A DNA stretch of 64,000 nucleotides from Brachionus rotundiformis (taxonomy: Eukaryota > Rotifera > Eurotatoria > Ploima > Brachionidae). Within the stretch, counting starts at the first letter, position 1. Every line of letters starts with the position of its first letter. The notes beneath the pieces were generated by a model. The model made no database searches. It was not told the DNA's origin and was given only the letters and a program-made list of their open reading frames with translations. Both the position numbers and the translations under genes were made by a program. Location: the NCBI GenBank assembly GCA_016802295.1, contig JAESIW010000136.1, positions 142,177 to 206,176 of the forward strand, written 5' to 3'. Positions 21,132 to 33,635 of this stretch are shown piece after piece.

Positions 21132-22813
21132 TTTGGCTAGTTTTAAGTTTTGGTTTTATATTAATAAAGATTGGTTTTGGCTAATTATGTAACTTGTTGA
21201 GTTAATCCAAAAAAAACTAGGACTAACACGTTTCCTATTTAGTTTTATTAGTTTTGTTTTTAAATTGTCGGATTAATAAACGATTTTGTTATAAAATTTT
21301 TATTATGTGACTAGATTAAAATAAAGTTTTCAAATAATTTATTTCTTAGATTTAATATTGGAAAAGGATTTTGAACATTTTTGTTAATATAAATCTAAAT
21401 ATTAGTTGGCTATTAATTATTTAAATAGTAATATTGTTCTTAATTAACTTTTTAATAAAATAAATAAAATTCTAATTCATTAATTATTTGGTTATTATTA
21501 TATAAGAATTGATCGAATATGGTCTTGGAATATGCTACTTGAGATTGACAGACTTATGACAGTGGTAATCTTCCTAACGCTTCCAAAATTTCAAAAATTT
21601 TCTTTCTTCTAGAATAATTCAGGATATTCTTTCCGATTATCCTGAATTATTCTATAAATCTATCCTATAAAATACTGGAAGTCAACGGTACACTTATCCA
21701 TTAGACTTGGACAGTGTTTAAATATTTTAATGAGCTGTTTGAGTTGATTTTTTCCAATGCTAATTTGTTCTCTAATTTATTTGGATGTAAAACTGCACTT
21801 TTAATATTTGCCAAAATACACATAACATTAGAATCATCGCCAAGAATTAATGGTCACATTTCCCAAACTAAATCGAAATTGGTATAAATCCTTTTTTCTG
21901 AAGGTTAAAACTGGTTATTATGGTTAAATTTTGGTAAATCTGTGAGGCACTTATTTTAGGAAATTTGGCAAAATGAAACAACCAAATAAATATTTTTTAA
22001 CCTTTTTTTCTAAGGGTAATAACTGCTTCTATTATAGGGACATGGTGCCAAAACATAATATACATTTTATACAATATTCTGGGATAACTGTGAACATTTT
22101 GCATAAAATTTTGTAGTGATTTTGCAAATTTTTATCAGTCTTTAGCAGTTGATCTAACTATCATGTTGTACCATGATGCAATTAGAGAACCAAAGTGCAA
22201 ATTGTTAAGCCTTGTTCTATTTTATTGTACCAAATCGAAATTATCTATCCAATGTTTTGGTCAAATCAGTAAACATCATCACCAAACTCTGGAACTAGAC
22301 CGATATCTTTCGAAATAAAACCCTGTTGACAAAGCATAATCAAATTTTTGTTTAATAAATGACACATTAAATTATATTAATTAAATATTTGAAATAAATA
22401 ATGACCAATATGGATCATTCGAAATAAAAGTAAAGATATAATAAAAGTTCCAAAATATTATTATTGAATGGATAAACAATATATTTTTACAATTTATTAA
22501 TTTTATAATTTTGAATTAGTTAAATAAATAGACTGTCATTATAGATTTGTATTTTATCTAATTGATTACTTTTTTTCTTATATTTTATAAAGTTTTAAAA
22601 ACTTTGTTTTTTAAATTTTTTTTAGCGGTTAAGTTCACATTAAAATAGATCTTATTTTTTATTAGGATATTTGTTTTTATACACAAAAATTAATCTTTAT
22701 TATAAAACTTAAATTCAATTCAAATTCATAATTTTTATACAACTGAAATTTTTAATTTTAAACAAATTTGTAAGCTGGTATTCTTTTGAAAAATTAGTTT
22801 TGTCGATTGAAGT
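21132..22813. other. 1.7-kb intergenic region between SAPC2-like and DEPDC1
   Basis: No open frame of note on either strand. The region 21500-22320 is slightly less AT-rich than its surroundings and could be old repeat or UTR sequence, but I can identify no family. It contains a perfect 16-bp hairpin described separately. Both flanking genes read away from it, so their promoters should lie here. Confidence 0.45.
21611..21653. repeat. 16-bp perfect hairpin
   Basis: AGAATAATTCAGGATA and its exact reverse complement TATCCTGAATTATTCT flank an 11-base spacer. The stem is not simple AT repeat. It could be a relic of a small transposon, a symmetric binding site or a transcribed hairpin. No coding context. 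Confidence 0.6.
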
Positions 22814-25800
22814 ATGAATGAAACCAGAAATGAGAATAATCCGAAAAAAGCTAATGTTGGTCAAGATCAGTTCAAATCAACCAAAAAAGTACTCATTCTG
22901 TAAATTAGAATGATAAAATTTAAAACATTTAAATTAAGTGGAACGAAATAATTGAGACTTTTTACAGTGACATGCCATTAAAGCGGCATTGGAAAAATTT
23001 TAGGACATTTAACGATTGCTTTACTGCTTCTGAGGCCATAGATTGGACATACCGCTATCTCAAATCAAGCCCAAACTTCCAGCACCTTACAATCACAAAA
23101 ACCAATGCTTTAAAGCTATTGCAAATATTCCTAAAGGAAAGAATAATTGAGGATGTCAGAGCTGGAGAGAATTATAGCCTAAAAGAATTCCAAGATGATG
23201 ACAGAATTTATAAATTCTGCACCACTCATCCTATATTTTTAAAACAAAATTCCCTAAATTTTAATAAAAAAAATTTAAATGATAATACTGCTGATAAACA
23301 GAGTGATAAAAATTCATCTAAAAATGATAAATCACCCAATGAGACACAAAACACTTCAAAGTTACAATCAGATAGTTCAAGTTTAAAAAGAGACACATTT
23401 CTAAATTCGACAAGTTTTGAAAACCTATCTAATTCAAACAAAAATCTGATTCATAAACGAAGTACAAACTCTTTGGTAAAAAGCAATGACATCTTCAAAA
23501 AAGACTCCAATGATGATCTATTCATCAAAAATACAGTTGAATTGGAGCTATGGTCAAAATCTGCCCGGAAAATTCTCGAGTCAGCTCTCCGAAAGGCATA
23601 CTTACACAAAAATAGTCTTAAAATTGACAAAAATAGCATTAATGGAAGTGAATTCGAAAATAGTGATTGTTTAGTGACACCGAAATTGAGTTCTACCCTG
23701 AAGCGATCCAATGATATTAAAATTGGTCTAACAAATATTCTTACCAAGAGGTCATGTGACATAATTTTAAAAATATCCGGATCTAATATTGAACATAATA
23801 TGAACAATATAAACAAGCACGGGGTGGTCATTAACACAGCAGGTATTTATAATAATAATTACTGGTCAATTTTTTAATAAAAACTCAAATATACTTTCAA
23901 AATATTAAAAGATGTTAATCAATTTAAATAATTCATTTTTGCTACTCTTTTAAATTTAGTTAATTTAAATTGAACCTTTTTTGGTCAAAAAATGGTACTT
24001 AAATATTGGAAACTTATTAAACACTAAATTCAAAACCAATAAACTGATTTTTAGATAAAATAAAATAATCTAAATTTATTTATTTTAAAAAATTTATTAA
24101 TAATTAAGTCTATCTTTTCTTAATCCTTATCTTTTTTATTTTGTTTTTTAGTAAAAGTTAAATTAATTCTAAATTAAAAGATGATCTTCCAGTTTGGGTC
24201 ATAAGAGCCATGCACACATTACTTAATTGTAAATTTATCTTTGTAGTTAATTAATTATTTTATTAATCAATTTGTTTAAGGGAAATCTGACAATAACACC
24301 GAGTATCCAAAGTTTAGCGATGTTTTCGAAGAAATAGCTCAATATTTCAGCAGCATGAGCGAACCATTGCTAACAACCGATCTAAGCTATGTCTTTATGG
24401 AGGTGCTAAATTTCATGCTTGCCAAGTCGAGTCAGATTTTGGAACAAAACAAGCCTGAAGAGCTAAACTTTGAAAATTCAGCCAAAAAGACTTTTTTTTG
24501 CCTTAATTATCGAATCTTAGACATGATTGTGTCCTCTTTTGAGCAAATTTTGACCGAGGCCAATTTAAATTATGACACTGATTTTTTGATAGACAACATT
24601 GAAAAGCATCTTTTGGAAAATGCTCGCTTGAACATATTTGAAGAACCAGATGATGATTATGTTCTCTATGAGCAAACAGAAATACTGAAATACAGAGAGG
24701 ACATCTACTACAATTTGTTAATAGATTCATTAGCTAGACTTGAAAATTGTTGCCCTAATTGTAAAAATATATACAAAGAGATAAATCAATTTATAAATAA
24801 AAATCAATCACATAATTGCCAAACAACTACCCATAATCCAAATAGTTCCAATGATGAGAGCTCAAAGCGGTTAAAAAGTGATTTTAGTGAAAGTATTTTA
24901 GAAAGTATACACTCTTCCAAAACAAGATTGCACCGAAATAACTCGTTTAAAGCGGCCATTGGTGACAAAACCAACTCAAGCGAAAGCAATGATGAGTTTA
25001 CAATGCCAAAAAAGCCTTTTGTTGTTCGAACATCGACCAACACTTCAAACGATTTCAATTTTGTTCGGTCATTTTTAAGAAAAAGTCTTTTATTTTTATT
25101 AATTTATTTTTAAATTTTAATTTTTTATTTTTTTTAAGGTGATATAATTTTAGATAATGAATGTGAAAATTTTGATCTAATATCTCATGATGATAAGACA
25201 AAAAGCTTATTGCAGGTACAGAACAATATGGATATATGTGACAAAAGTGATAACTTTAAGCCAAGTAGTATGACCAAATCCATATCGAACCAGAATATAT
25301 GTGCATTAGAATCGCCTAGATTGCCAAGAAAAAGAAAGCTTTCTTCTGATGAGTCAAATGTTGAGCAATTAGCAATGATTTTTGGTGATCTGTCAAACAC
25401 TGATAACAAGAAAAGACAGGTTTTTTATGATAAAATAATCAGATGGCTTTTAAAAGCATTAAAATATCAAAAATGTTAAATCAATTTGTTTTTAAATTTT
25501 ACAATTTGGCTCAATACCTAATTAAAAATAATAAATTAACTATTAAGATATTTAATAGTTTATATTTTTATCAATTAAAATAATTAGATAATCTACGAGG
25601 ATTTTTTAACAAGTCAAAATGTTTTTTTTAGATTTTATTATTCAAGAAAATTTAAATTAAAAATATAAACCAGTTTGTATTTTAAATTCATATTTTATTA
25701 AGTTATTTTGATTATTTATTATTAATTTTGATTAATTAATGCTTTAAAAATCAACAAATTGAGAAATATATTTTTGTTTTTTTTAGATCAGGCAACCAAA

Positions 25801-26947
25801 GTTAACCTCATCTCTGTCACTTTCATATTTTAACAAAGACCATGCTGAAAATAGACCATTGAGCTCGAGTATTAGTTTACAATTCGTGACCAACAAAAAT
25901 GATGTAAAAAAGAACCTAAACGATCTGAATCTGTTTATCAAGAAAAGCTTAAATAGACATATTGACAAGAATGATAATCTATTGGAAAAAAATGACCAAG
26001 AGTCGCAACCACAGTTGCAGTTGAACACAACCAAAGAGGTTCATTCAGAAATATTTGATTGTTTGATTACTTCATTTCGGCTCCTAGCTGTCATGTTACC
26101 ACCAAGCAACAAGCGTAAATTACATTTTTTACTTAGATTTTTAAATAGATTAAAAACAAATGAACATTTGGAACAGTATACTTTAGACCAGAACAAGCAA
26201 GTAAATAATTTGGATACTATAGACTTGGAAAAATTGATCCAAGATTCCAATCTCGTTGATGGCTCTTGGAGAAATACAAATTGTAGCAAATTAGAGAAGA
26301 GTCAAGCTAATTCTGGTCAAGTTGAGTCTCTGTTAATTAGATCATTCTTAAAGTCCATAATTTCGAGCCATGAATTTGATCAATTTGAAAGTGTAGGTGC
26401 CAAAGTAGTTCAAATATTGATTAATAATTATTCAGATATTATGAGGATACCGAATGATTTGATTACAAATTTTAAATCAAGAGTGAAAAATGCAAATGTT
26501 ACTTATAGAGAAAATTTTCCAATCTTTTCTACTCAAGAGACCAAAAATGATAAAAAAAGTTTTAAAAATTTCATAGATAGCTCTGAAATTAGACATTCTC
26601 AAGGCAAAAAGGTTATTAATTCTGGTCAACAGAACCAGAAAATAAAAAAAGCCTTGAATATACTTGGATTAAATGATTCAATATCTTATCCATCTTTAAA
26701 TCAGAAACAAGAAAGTGACAAATTTTCCAAAGATATGGTATTAACTGCTAATTTAAGTGAAAATATTACCAAAAATAGCCAAATTAGCTTTGAGCAATCA
26801 TTTAACCAACTTCAATCGACTAGCTATTTAAATTCTTCTGTTGTTTCAAATTTTCCGAGTAAAAGTTCCTTGTTTCAAAGCTCATCGTCAATTAACTTTC
26901 CGAGAATTTTTTCTAACAAAAAATGGAAAAAGGAAAATTTAATCTGA
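22814..26947 (+). CDS. DEPDC1: DEPDC1-like protein (DEP plus RhoGAP-like domain)
   Basis: Six exons with matching phases: 22814-22888, 22939-23842, 24181-24228, 24281-25084, 25139-25419 and 25787-26947, about 1090 residues (human isoforms about 530-810). DEPDC1 is a mitotic/transcriptional regulator with a DEP domain and an inactive RhoGAP-like domain. Exon 2 opens with WNEIIETFYSDMPLKRHW and NDCFTASEAIDW, the DEP domain. The 48-nt exon 3 encodes DDLPVWVIRAMHTLLN, which matches the family's KSDDLPHWVLSAMKCLAN. Exon 4 gives the RhoGAP-like FSDVFEEIAQYFSSMSEPLL, and exon 6 contains AVMLPPSNKRKLHFLLRF. Long Ser/Asn-rich linkers explain the extra length. The last 82 bp of coding sequence are duplicated at 43019 onward. 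Confidence 0.87.
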
Positions 26948-27945
26948 AATCTGAAAATATGTTATTATTTTAAATATTTTTAAAACAATATTAATTAAAT
27001 TTTGTGTATTTTTATTAAATTGTAAAATAAATAGGCCTTAAAATTGTTTTGATAACTTTCATTTATGTTTATTAAAATTTTGATTTTATAATTTTTTTTA
27101 CAATTTACAATTAAATTTAATTAAAAATAAAAATTTCAACAATATAACAATTAATTTAAAAATGAATTGAAGGTTTATTTATTTTTATTTAAATATATTT
27201 TTCGAATATGAAATGAATTAAAAATTCTTAAATTTTATATTATTTTTGTAAATAAAGTTTATGTAAAAACAAAACAAACCTAATGATTTAGAGATTAAAA
27301 ATAATTATAAAAATTTGAAATGAATAGAAATGTCACCCTCCTCTTTTCTCAACCGGGCTTGGGACCGGCTTTGGCAGAGTTATGACGGCCAACCTTTCCC
27401 TAAGAAGCCAGTGGGACGTTCATCATAAACAGCGCCACTCATCCGAGCACTTGGCTGCGAACTCGGCAACTATTTAGACTAGCTTGGAACCACAAACCAA
27501 GCGACTTCTCTCTCACTCGAGATAAAGTCTTAACTTAAGGCTTCCAAAGTTACGTCTACCTGCAGAGGGTCAGCTGTACAGCAGATTCTCGCTCCTTTCG
27601 GATTCTATACTGGGAGATGGTCGAAGCCAGCGGCGCCCTCATACGACAAGACTTGGACAAAGACCCGTAGGCCTATGTACCCGCCATACAGCTCTTCTGC
27701 AGACTACGTGAAAGACCACACGCACATACGATGCATGTGGCTGCCACCACCCTCCTCTTTTTTCATCAGGGCTTGGGACCTGCGGATTGGCAGAGTTATG
27801 GTGACTGCTTTTTGAATCCCTTTTATTATTTAGGAATATTTTTGAATTAAAAATGAATTGATTTCTTCCGAAATGTCATTCTATTTATACCCTTTGGTCT
27901 TTATAACTAATTACAACAAATTTAACCAATTTAGTAATTTTAAAG
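26866..27945 (+). repeat. segmental duplication, copy 1 (DEPDC1 3' end and downstream)
   Basis: About 1.08 kb is repeated in the same orientation at 43019-44092. It begins inside the last DEPDC1 exon (from TTCCTTGTTTCAAAGC), runs through the stop codon and the 3' region, includes the GC-rich element at 27331-27806, and fades out near 27945. Only scattered differences are visible, for example near 27827-27835. This copy is the parent because its coding part is continuous with the gene. Confidence 0.88.
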
Positions 27946-28966
27946 TCTTTGATAGCTGAGACAATCAAATCATATTGGCTAAAAAGTGTTTTTGAATATT
28001 TAATTTAAATAAAATAATAGTTTTTTTTTATTAATAAATATTATTTTTTATTTTTTTCTAAATAAATAAAAGTGGCCGCTCACAGTAGCCAAATGGCTAC
28101 ATATGTAATTAAGAGAAATAAGAAACATGGGATCTAACCGGTTATGTGACTAGACTACATTCTTCAGACTAGTCACAAGTAAAAATATCCTGGACAGTAC
28201 AATTCTAATTCAATTATAAAAAATATAACCTTTTTTATCATACTGGTAATTTTGGTCACACTTTACATTACATGGCTCACACTAATTACCATTTAAATTA
28301 GTCCATTTTTTTATATAAGGTCTTGTACCATGTTTGACATAGTTACAAATCTTCGCCTTCCAGTTGACTGTTTTCCAGATCTTGAACTTCCATGACACAG
28401 GACCTAGAAAATAACGCCAAACCAACTGGACATGAAATAAGACATAATTAAAAGGCATGTACATTATCACCAAATTAGCTGTTCTGACACCCTGTATGTG
28501 TTCTATTTTATCTTCAACAAGTGCCGTCCTAGTTACCAGATTACTTATTGAGCACTGTTTTCATTTGATAAGATAAAATCGTGTATTATCTTACACAACA
28601 TTATAAATTTTTCTTCTAAAATTTGCCTTTGAAAAGGATTTATTTGAATGACTTTTGATTGTTTAGGATACTTTTCGAGCGACTCGAGGACATTTTTGGT
28701 CATTTAATTCCAGAATTTATTTTTAAAAAAGAGAATATTTAGTTTTAATTATTTTGCAACTTGATTTATTTATAAATATATTTATATATATGTGCTTTGT
28801 TAGAAGTTATAATTTTATTTTTGAATTTTAAATTTGAGTATACAAATTATATTAATATAATTTTATCATAAACTATTTATATATTATCTTCAAACAATTT
28901 AAATTAATTTTTGAACCAAAGTTGGAACGTAATTTTAACTAATAAGCTTAATGAACTTAATTAAAA
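26948..28966. other. intergenic region between DEPDC1 and ATG4
   Basis: 2.0 kb with no gene. It holds the DEPDC1 3' flank and the GC-rich element. Around 28070-28610 is another patch less AT-rich than its surroundings; its minus strand (28282-28473) has a short frame containing WKFKIWKTVNWKAK and HGTRPYIKKW. This could be a decayed transposon fragment, but I cannot name it. Confidence 0.45.
27331..27806. mobile_element. GC-rich dispersed element with terminal repeats, copy 1
   Basis: A 476-bp block much richer in G+C than its surroundings, with sharp edges. It begins GTCACC and ends GGTGAC, which are reverse complements. About 55 bp at each end are related direct copies: CACCCTCCTCTTTT, GGGCTTGGGACC and GGCAGAGTTATG occur in the same order near 27333-27385 and 27749-27801. 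There is no open frame. On the minus strand the terminal units read CCAAGCCCGG...GAGGAGGGT, which from memory resembles conserved tails of RTE/Rex3-type non-LTR retrotransposons, so it may be a non-autonomous derivative. The family assignment is weak; the repeat status is firm because of the second copy. Confidence 0.6.
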
Positions 28967-30889
28967 ATGGAAAAAAATAAAAAAAACACAATAAAAGATC
29001 ACACAATGAATATAAGTTATTTTGATGAGCACTCATTATGTCATGTTAACTATGAAGACATAAAAGAATGCAAGAATACCAATAGATTTTTACCAAATTT
29101 TAGTCCGACCGCTATCCAAGAATCAATGTCATTTATAAATATTGACCAAGAAGCTTTAAAAGACAATAAAACCAATTTCGAGCCTAAAGATAAAAATGAT
29201 GACTCTGATTCGAGCAATAACGGGATCGAGTTAGAACATGTGAAGCATAAATTGTCCAGTTTGTGGAATAATGTTAAATATGGTACGTTTTAAAAAAATG
29301 CATATAAATTTTAAAAAGTATACAAATTAAATTTTTATCTTTATTACATTAAATAAAATATACTTTTTATTTTGAAATTTTTTTAAATTGATTTTTACTA
29401 AACATAAACATTTTAAGGTTGGTCAAATTACATTAAAAAACCAGCTAAAATTGATCTTATTAAAGACGAACCAATATTTGTGCTTGGTAAAAAGTTTTTT
29501 CCCGAACAATACGAGTACAAACCACCATCAGATGTAACAACTGTTGGTAATTCAAAATTTTTTACCATAAACGAAGATAGTGATTCAACTAAACCATCAT
29601 TTCCGCTGACTGATGATTTAGATTTTTCATTTTTTTATACTCCATCCGATTTTGAAGAATGCTCATTACCAAGTGATTCGAATAATTCTGAAATTATCTC
29701 AAACAAAAATATTAAAACAGCTTTAGATGAGGAAATATATTCTCGTCTTTGGTTCACATATCGGAAAGACTTTGAACCATTAAATGGAAATGTGAAATAT
29801 ACAAGCGATTGTGGATGGGGATGCATGCTTCGCAGTGCTCAAATGCTAGTTGCTCAGGGATTAATTTACCACTTTTTTGGCTCTGAATGGTCCTTGAGCA
29901 AATCTTTGCAAAACGAGCAAAATTTTAATTTATACAAAGATATAATTAGTTTATTTAATGATAGATCTAGTCTTAGGTGTCCATTTGGCTTGCATAGCCT
30001 TCTTGATTTGGCAGATAAAAATGACTCTCAAGTTGGCAATAAATCAAATAGCCGTGTTGGTACTTGGTTCGGACCAACTTCTGTGTGTACATTAATGAAA
30101 GAGTCCTTAAACGAGTCTGTCAATATTAAGCTTTTGGAAAATATTAGAATTTATGTCGCTCAAGATTGTACTATTTTTAAACCAGATTTACTGGATATGT
30201 GTCTTACGAAAGATGGTAAATTTGTGCCATGCATAGTTCTCATTTCAGCTAGACTTGGTGGAAATTCAATCAATGAAATTTATGTAGAAACACTCAAATT
30301 ACATCTCGAAATGAAAAATTGCTTGGGAATAATTGGTGGTAAGCCTAAGCATTCGTTGTATTTTTTTGGCTATCAAGCGGACAGAGTTTTGTTCTTGGAC
30401 CCCCATTTGTGCCAACCCAATGTAAGCATCTACTCGTCAGAAGATGATGAAAAAAAAATTTTTGACAATAAAAGTTTCCATTGCTCCAATGCTGGCTATA
30501 TTCCGTTCAATAAGCTTGATCCAAGTATTGCCTTGGGATTTTACTTTAAAAATTTAAACGAGTTTGAGGAATTTGGTGAATTGTTAAAAAAAAATTCACA
30601 ATCAGAATACTTTCATTCAATATTTGGAATAAGTGAGGAAAGCTTTCACAAATTGCAGCTTAATTACGAAATGTTTAGTCTAGATGAGCGAATTAATGAA
30701 GATAATGTGATAAAAAGCTCCACTAGACGAAAGAAAAGTAAGGAGAAGAAAGGCTATTTTGATAAAATGTTGGCTAATAATAACTTGAATAAGACTAAAA
30801 TTCCCCATGGTACAGCAAAAAATCGATCTGGTTCTTCTAAAGCCCGCGCCAAAAAATCAAATGATCCAGATGATTTTGTTTTAGTCTAA
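28967..30889 (+). CDS. ATG4: ATG4-family cysteine protease (autophagy)
   Basis: ATG4 processes pro-Atg8/LC3 and releases it from lipids. Two exons, 28967-29282 and 29418-30889, give 595 residues, longer than human ATG4C/D (about 460-475) because of an acidic, Asn-rich N-terminus. Exon 1 ends SSLWNNVKYG, completed by WSNYIKKPAK. The catalytic Cys is at about 237 (TSDCGWGCMLRSAQM); the Asp/His pair is at about 433/435 (FLDPHLCQP). NEIYVETLKLHLEM and GIIGGKPKHSLYFFGY are family blocks. The extreme C-terminus DDFVLV after acidic residues fits an LC3-interacting motif, as known in ATG4B. The N-terminal extension suggests the C/D branch. Confidence 0.95.
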
Positions 30890-31181
30890 AATGTGTACAA
30901 ATTAGATAGGAAATGATTATTTTTTTATTTAAATGATTTTAGTAATGTTTATACAAACATTTTGAAACATACTATATATTTTATTTATCTATCTTTAAAT
31001 TGAGATTTATTTTAAAAGTAATTTGTTATTAAATTTAAATTTTTTTATCGATATTATCGACAATTTAAACACAAATAAAGATTATTTAAAGTTTTTTATC
31101 TCATTTTTTCTTAACTATGAAAGTATTGGCATTCTTTCAATGGGGTCTTTAGTCCCGTTTGATCAAATGGTCATAGAATAG
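30890..31181. other. intergenic region between ATG4 and KAT14
   Basis: 292 bp, AT-rich, between two same-strand genes. It must hold the ATG4 3' UTR and the KAT14 promoter. No repeat or RNA gene is visible. Confidence 0.45.
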
Positions 31182-32650
31182 ATGAATTCGGACATAAAAG
31201 AAGAGCCAGTTGAATTCAATGAAGAACAAAGTGGAAAGGAATGGAGTCTAATTGACCAAAAATATGAGTCCGAACTTGGTTATTTGACAAAAGTGGTCGA
31301 CAGTATTTTTGCCGACAAGGACTTGGATTTGGAAAATTTTGAACTAGACCACTCCTCTGAATCGCCCATCACAACCCAAAACAATGTATCTATTATGGAT
31401 ATTATAGATAAAATTACAAGTAGAACAGAAAAGACAATAAACAGGAAAACTGAACCACGAGTGGATAAAATTGATTTTGAGAAAAAAAGATTGGTAAATT
31501 CAGTAATCAATTTGGTCAAAGAGGATCAAGTTTTGGATTCTAACTTGAATAAATATGAGCTTATGAGTGTGGATGAAGAGACTTTTTATCTAAATATATT
31601 GAATAAATATTTAGATAATGAGAATGTAAGTGATTCAGTTCTGTCACGGTTCAGGGCAAAATTGAGATTGCGCAATTTAAAGAGGAAAAATTACTACAAG
31701 GTGTTTGACATTGACTCTCATACAAATGAATTAATTGACCAAGAAAAGCTTAAAATGCTTAATTTAATAAGGCAAAAAAAATTAAAGCCAGATTTTGAGA
31801 ACAATTTGGAAAATGATGCCAAAAACTATGATGATGAGATAATTTTCCAATCAGCAAGTCTCCAAACTACAGATAATAGAGAAATAATTGAAATTAAAAG
31901 AGTTCTGGATAGATTTAAGAATAAAAAAAAGTCCTATCATCTCGATGTAGATCTACGTGATGTGCCTATGGTAGAGGCGAGAAAAGAGGATATCAAATGT
32001 CTTATAAGCCCTTATTCAAATCAAGTTTTAAAAGCCTACATATGGAAGGACGCTAGAAGCTTGCCAAAAAAATTGAGACTAAATAAGGAAATATCAGAGC
32101 GATCGGGAGGCAAATTTGATCGAGCTTGTATAGATTATGTTCATTTGAGGCCCGAACATGTGATACCTATTAATACCATGTGTAGACAGCATTTTTGGAC
32201 AGGCATTGATGTATCTGAGTGTCTCGAGTATCCAGACTACACAATTGTAGCACTGTATAGAAAATTAATTGTTGGTTTTGCTCTATTAGTCCCAAGTTCA
32301 TCACTGAAAGAAGCATATTTGTCTTTTATTCTGGTACATCCAGATTGGAGATTGGATAAATCAAATGCTGCTGATGCAGACGTGTCCATTGCAAAATTTT
32401 TATTATATTATTTAATTGAAGTAATTTAAAATCAAGTCAATTAAGAAAAATAATATATATTTTTTACATTTAGAAGTGTTCTGATTGTGATATAAATTTA
32501 CATGTTAGTGTGAATAGTCCAGCTGTTATTTTTTATCAAAAATTTGGCTTTGAAATTGTTGAATATATAAAAAATTTTTATGACAAATATTATTCCGATG
32601 ATTTGAATTTAAGCAAAGATGCTTTTTTGATGAAGCTTTCACAAAATTAA
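31182..32650 (+). CDS. KAT14: KAT14 / CSRP2BP, ATAC-complex GNAT-fold protein
   Basis: KAT14 is a subunit of the ATAC histone-acetylation complex. Two exons, 31182-32420 and 32474-32650, give 471 residues. The N-terminal half is acidic, with a DNLEN/RFRAKLRLRNLKRKN-type basic helix. The GNAT part is clear: RCLSPY-like CLISPYSNQVLKAYI, then IDYVHLRPEHVIPINTMC, HFWTGIDVSECLEYPDYT, EAYLSFILVHPDWR, and in exon 2 LHVSVNSPAVIFYQKFGFE and FYDKYYSDD. Compared with the human protein, HPEWRRAGIATF is replaced by HPDWR, an inserted LDKSNAADADVS, then IAKF, so the acetyl-CoA loop (motif A) is altered. The human N-terminal region is mostly unrecognised here. Confidence 0.9.
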
Positions 32651-33106
32651 TAAATATAGATATTTTCTTCATTTACTATAACATTATTTTAATATATAAC
32701 TAAAAAAAAATCAAATTTACTTTTATTTTCTATTTAAATAATGTTTAATTAATTGATAAAAAATCAGCCCAATAAAAAATACATGAAATGTTTTTATATA
32801 AAATTTAATTAAGAAACCAGAAGAATAATATATTTCAAAAATTCTAAACTTTATAAATAAACAATTAAATTTTTAATAAATTATCTTTACTTAATACTTT
32901 TTAAATCATTTTTAGGAATCTTCATTTTTTTAAAATAAAGCAGATGCAAATTTTAAATAAATTTAAACAAATTCAATTAATTTGAACATATTTTAATTTT
33001 ATTCTGATAATTTTTATTTAGATCATAATTAATTCAAAACGTAATCACTAAATTTTAAAAAAATTAATTTTTTTATTGTTGGCTTAAATTTCACTATTGG
33101 TAAAGA
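32651..33106. other. intergenic region between KAT14 and IER3IP1
   Basis: 456 bp of very AT-rich sequence with no coding signal; presumed KAT14 3' UTR and IER3IP1 promoter. Confidence 0.45.
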
Positions 33107-33468
33107 ATGGTTTTCGGACTCTATACTCTTCTTGAGGCTGGTCTTTTATTTGTAAACGCAATAGCTATCCTAAATGAACAAAGATTCCTGGCAAAATGTA
33201 AAATTATTTTAATTACTCAAATTATTTTAATTAAAATAATTAAAATTTTTTCTTAAATAGTTAAATTTAACCAAAACCAACCAAATTATGGTGACCAACA
33301 ATCCGTTTCAACTCAGATAATGACTCTTATCCGCTCAGTACAGATGGTAATGAGATGTAAGTTTTATCTTTGGTATAAAATAATTTCATAACATTTAAAT
33401 AAATTATTCAAGTTCCATTAATATTTTGCAATACAGCTGTAATTTTAATGCTTTTATTATTCGGCTAG
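33107..33468 (+). CDS. IER3IP1: IER3IP1 (Yos1 family), ER-Golgi transport protein
   Basis: A tiny three-exon gene with no long open frame: 33107-33197, 33261-33356 and 33413-33468, in phases 1 and 1, giving 80 residues (human 82). Yos1/IER3IP1 is a small two-helix ER membrane protein needed for COPII-dependent ER-to-Golgi traffic. The N-terminus MVFGLYTLLEAGLLFVNAIA matches the family helix, followed by ILNEQRFLAK. Exon 2 ends QIMTLIRSVQMVMR, and exon 3 gives FPLIFCNTAVILMLLLFG, the second helix, ending in the family's LLLFG. The middle loop (FKFNQNQPNYGDQQSV) is divergent. The match of all three exons is near certain. Confidence 0.95.
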
Positions 33469-33635
33469 CCTTAGATCCAAAATGACTTGAAAATAATAGA
33501 ATCTTGTTTATTTTAATAAATTTTTATTTTGATCAAATTTTTTAAAATTAATTCTCAATTATTAGATAAACATTTAAAAATGTTTAATCAGACTAATTTT
33601 TGAATAAAAATAATTAAAATTCATATAGATTGAAG

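Noticed and set aside
23843..24180. Gap in DEPDC1 between exons 2 and 4, taken at first as one intron
   Set aside because: A 48-nt exon at 24181-24228 (DDLPVWVIRAMHTLLN) fits phase and family, so the single-intron model was dropped.
27740..27812. CTGATGA core of a hammerhead ribozyme on the minus strand of the GC-rich element
   Set aside because: The hexamer is present, but I find no following GAAA box or pairing stems in the right places; probably chance.
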